In this document: positions 6,289-6,968 of the stretch, piece after piece
Position numbering within the stretch: position 1 is the stretch's first letter
Layout: each line of letters starts with the position of its first letter
NCBI GenBank assembly: GCA_945896765.1
Contig: CAMDEL010000081.1
Coordinates: 1-6,968, forward strand
Source of the DNA: Singulisphaera sp. GP187
GTDB taxonomy: Bacteria; Planctomycetota; Phycisphaerae; Phycisphaerales; SM1A02
Reading direction: 5' to 3'
Length of the DNA: 6,968 nucleotides
Position numbers and translations under genes: made by a program
The notes under the pieces: model-generated
Seen by the model: the letters and a program-made list of their open reading frames with translations, nothing else
Database searches by the model: none
Told to the model about the DNA's origin: nothing

Positions 6289-6313
6289 CGGCTCAACGAA
6301 CTTCGCTGAGACG
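6289..6313. promoter_or_regulatory. 25-bp inverted repeat, candidate operator
   Basis: The left arm CGGCTCAACGAA (6289-6300), centre base C6301 and right arm TTCGCTGAGACG (6302-6313) pair at 10 of 12 positions. The mismatches are 6291/6311 and 6296/6306, and the inner core CGAA-C-TTCG is perfect. It fills nearly half of the 53-nt gap between the divergent hmgA and rluA-like genes and directly abuts the hmgA -10-like box. The form fits the site of a dimeric repressor or activator. Alternatively it forms a 5' leader hairpin in the rluA-like transcript. No regulator gene is in the window. Confidence 0.45.
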
Positions 6314-6327
6314 CCCAAGAGAATTCC

Positions 6328-6968
6328 GTGAACGAATCAACTTTCCAACCTGGACCCGATCCTCAATCCCTTCCGTCCATTGTGCATGACGAGCCAGAAT
6401 GGTTTGTGCTGAACAAGCCTATTGGATGGCATTCTGTTGCCGCTCGTGTCACCGATGGCGCACCGACGGTCGAACAGTGGCTTGCAGAATCTTTTTCAGC
6501 CTTGCAAGCCTTGCCAGAATGTGGGCTTGTGCATCGGCTTGATCTTTCCACCAGCGGGTGTCTCTTGGTCGCTCGCACTGCGCAGATGCACCAAACTTTG
6601 CGCGACAATTTTTCTGCGGGATTCGGTGGGTGGTCAATCGAGAAAAAATATCTTGCGCTTGCAACGCGTGGAGTGGAATCTCGCGGAGAATTTTCGCTCT
6701 GTTTCGCTGGTCGCCATAAAGGTTCTGCAAAGGTCACTGTCAGCGAAGTCGGACATCGAAATGAGCGGGGGACTTGTCGTTGGTGCGTGCTTCGAGCAGG
6801 CGCTGCGAATATCGACGCCACCGATCCGCGCGCATTCGACCTTGTTGAAGTGGAAGTTGTTGGCCCCGGTAGGCGTCATCAGATTCGTGCGGGATTCGGT
6901 TCGCTCGGGCATCCTTTGGCAGGGGATTCGCTTTATCGCGGCACAGAACTTGCAAAAGAGTGGAATGA
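6328..6968 (+). CDS. RluA-family pseudouridine synthase, 5' part (runs off window)
   Basis: The frame is open from GTG 6328 to the window end: 213 residues, with the stop beyond. It belongs to the RluA/RsuA-type pseudouridine synthases, which isomerise specific uridines in rRNA or tRNA. Family motifs are in order: EPEWFVLNKPIGWHS (22-36, motif I), GLVHRLDLSTSGCLLVAR (66-83, motif II, with catalytic Asp72 in HRLD), IEKKYLALA (104-112) and the motif III block GRRHQIRAGFGSLGHPLAGD (181-200, with Arg187 in the usual Q-I-R position). There is no N-terminal S4 domain; the protein starts about 20 residues before motif I, as in single-domain RluA, RluC-short or TruC-type members. The target base cannot be named. 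The region between about 113 and 170 is longer and less typical and includes a Cys-x-x-Cys (CRWC, 150-153). The start is supported by a purine tract AAGAGAA at 6317-6323, about 6 nt upstream. It is divergent from hmgA and probably unrelated to it in function. Confidence 0.9.
   Translation, partial: MNESTFQPGPDPQSLPSIVHDEPEWFVLNKPIGWHSVAARVTDGAPTVEQWLAESFSALQALPECGLVHRLDLSTSGCLLVARTAQMHQTLRDNFSAGFGGWSIEKKYLALATRGVESRGEFSLCFAGRHKGSAKVTVSEVGHRNERGTCRWCVLRAGAANIDATDPRAFDLVEVEVVGPGRRHQIRAGFGSLGHPLAGDSLYRGTELAKEWN

Noticed and set aside
6363..6821. Minus-strand open frame of 152 codons opposite the pseudouridine synthase
   Set aside because: The plus strand in this stretch encodes all the early RluA motifs, including HRLD; the antisense product is low-information Arg/Ser/Cys-rich sequence.
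1..6968. tRNA, rRNA, CRISPR, insertion sequences, long direct repeats
   Set aside because: No cloverleaf-like, rRNA-like or regularly spaced repeat sequences and no transposase motifs were seen; coding covers almost the whole window, with no gene-free stretch above 60 nt.

Overview
The window is ordinary bacterial chromosome: densely packed genes, mid-range GC, no mobile elements, and no tRNA, rRNA or CRISPR. Most starts lack a clear Shine-Dalgarno sequence. The short bacterial type of homogentisate dioxygenase and the gene content suggest Planctomycetota (possibly a Phycisphaerae-like lineage). That is an inference from protein style, not proven by any marker in the window.

Layout. Positions 1-264 (+) hold the 3' end of a TPR-repeat protein. 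It converges, with a 4-nt gap, on a small membrane-anchored hypothetical gene (269-727, -). That gene is head-to-head with an MFS transporter (754-2085, +). The transporter is followed in the same direction by an unrecognised protein (2139-3071, +), which overlaps fumarylacetoacetase (fahA, 3068-4375, +) by 4 nt. A possible terminator hairpin sits in the last fahA codons. Converging from the right are homogentisate 1,2-dioxygenase (hmgA, 5021-6274, -) and, 29 nt behind it, an exported DUF192 protein (4401-4991, -). Divergent from hmgA is the 5' part of an RluA-family pseudouridine synthase (6328 to the window end, +). The 53-nt hmgA/rluA intergenic region holds a 25-bp inverted repeat beside a -10-like box.

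Function. hmgA opens the aromatic ring of homogentisate, and fahA cleaves fumarylacetoacetate to fumarate and acetoacetate. These are the first and last of the three lower steps of tyrosine/phenylalanine catabolism. The middle step, maleylacetoacetate isomerase, has no recognisable gene here. The unknown protein translationally coupled to fahA is therefore the most interesting object in the window, and the MFS carrier may supply a pathway substrate. Both of those links are inferences from gene order.
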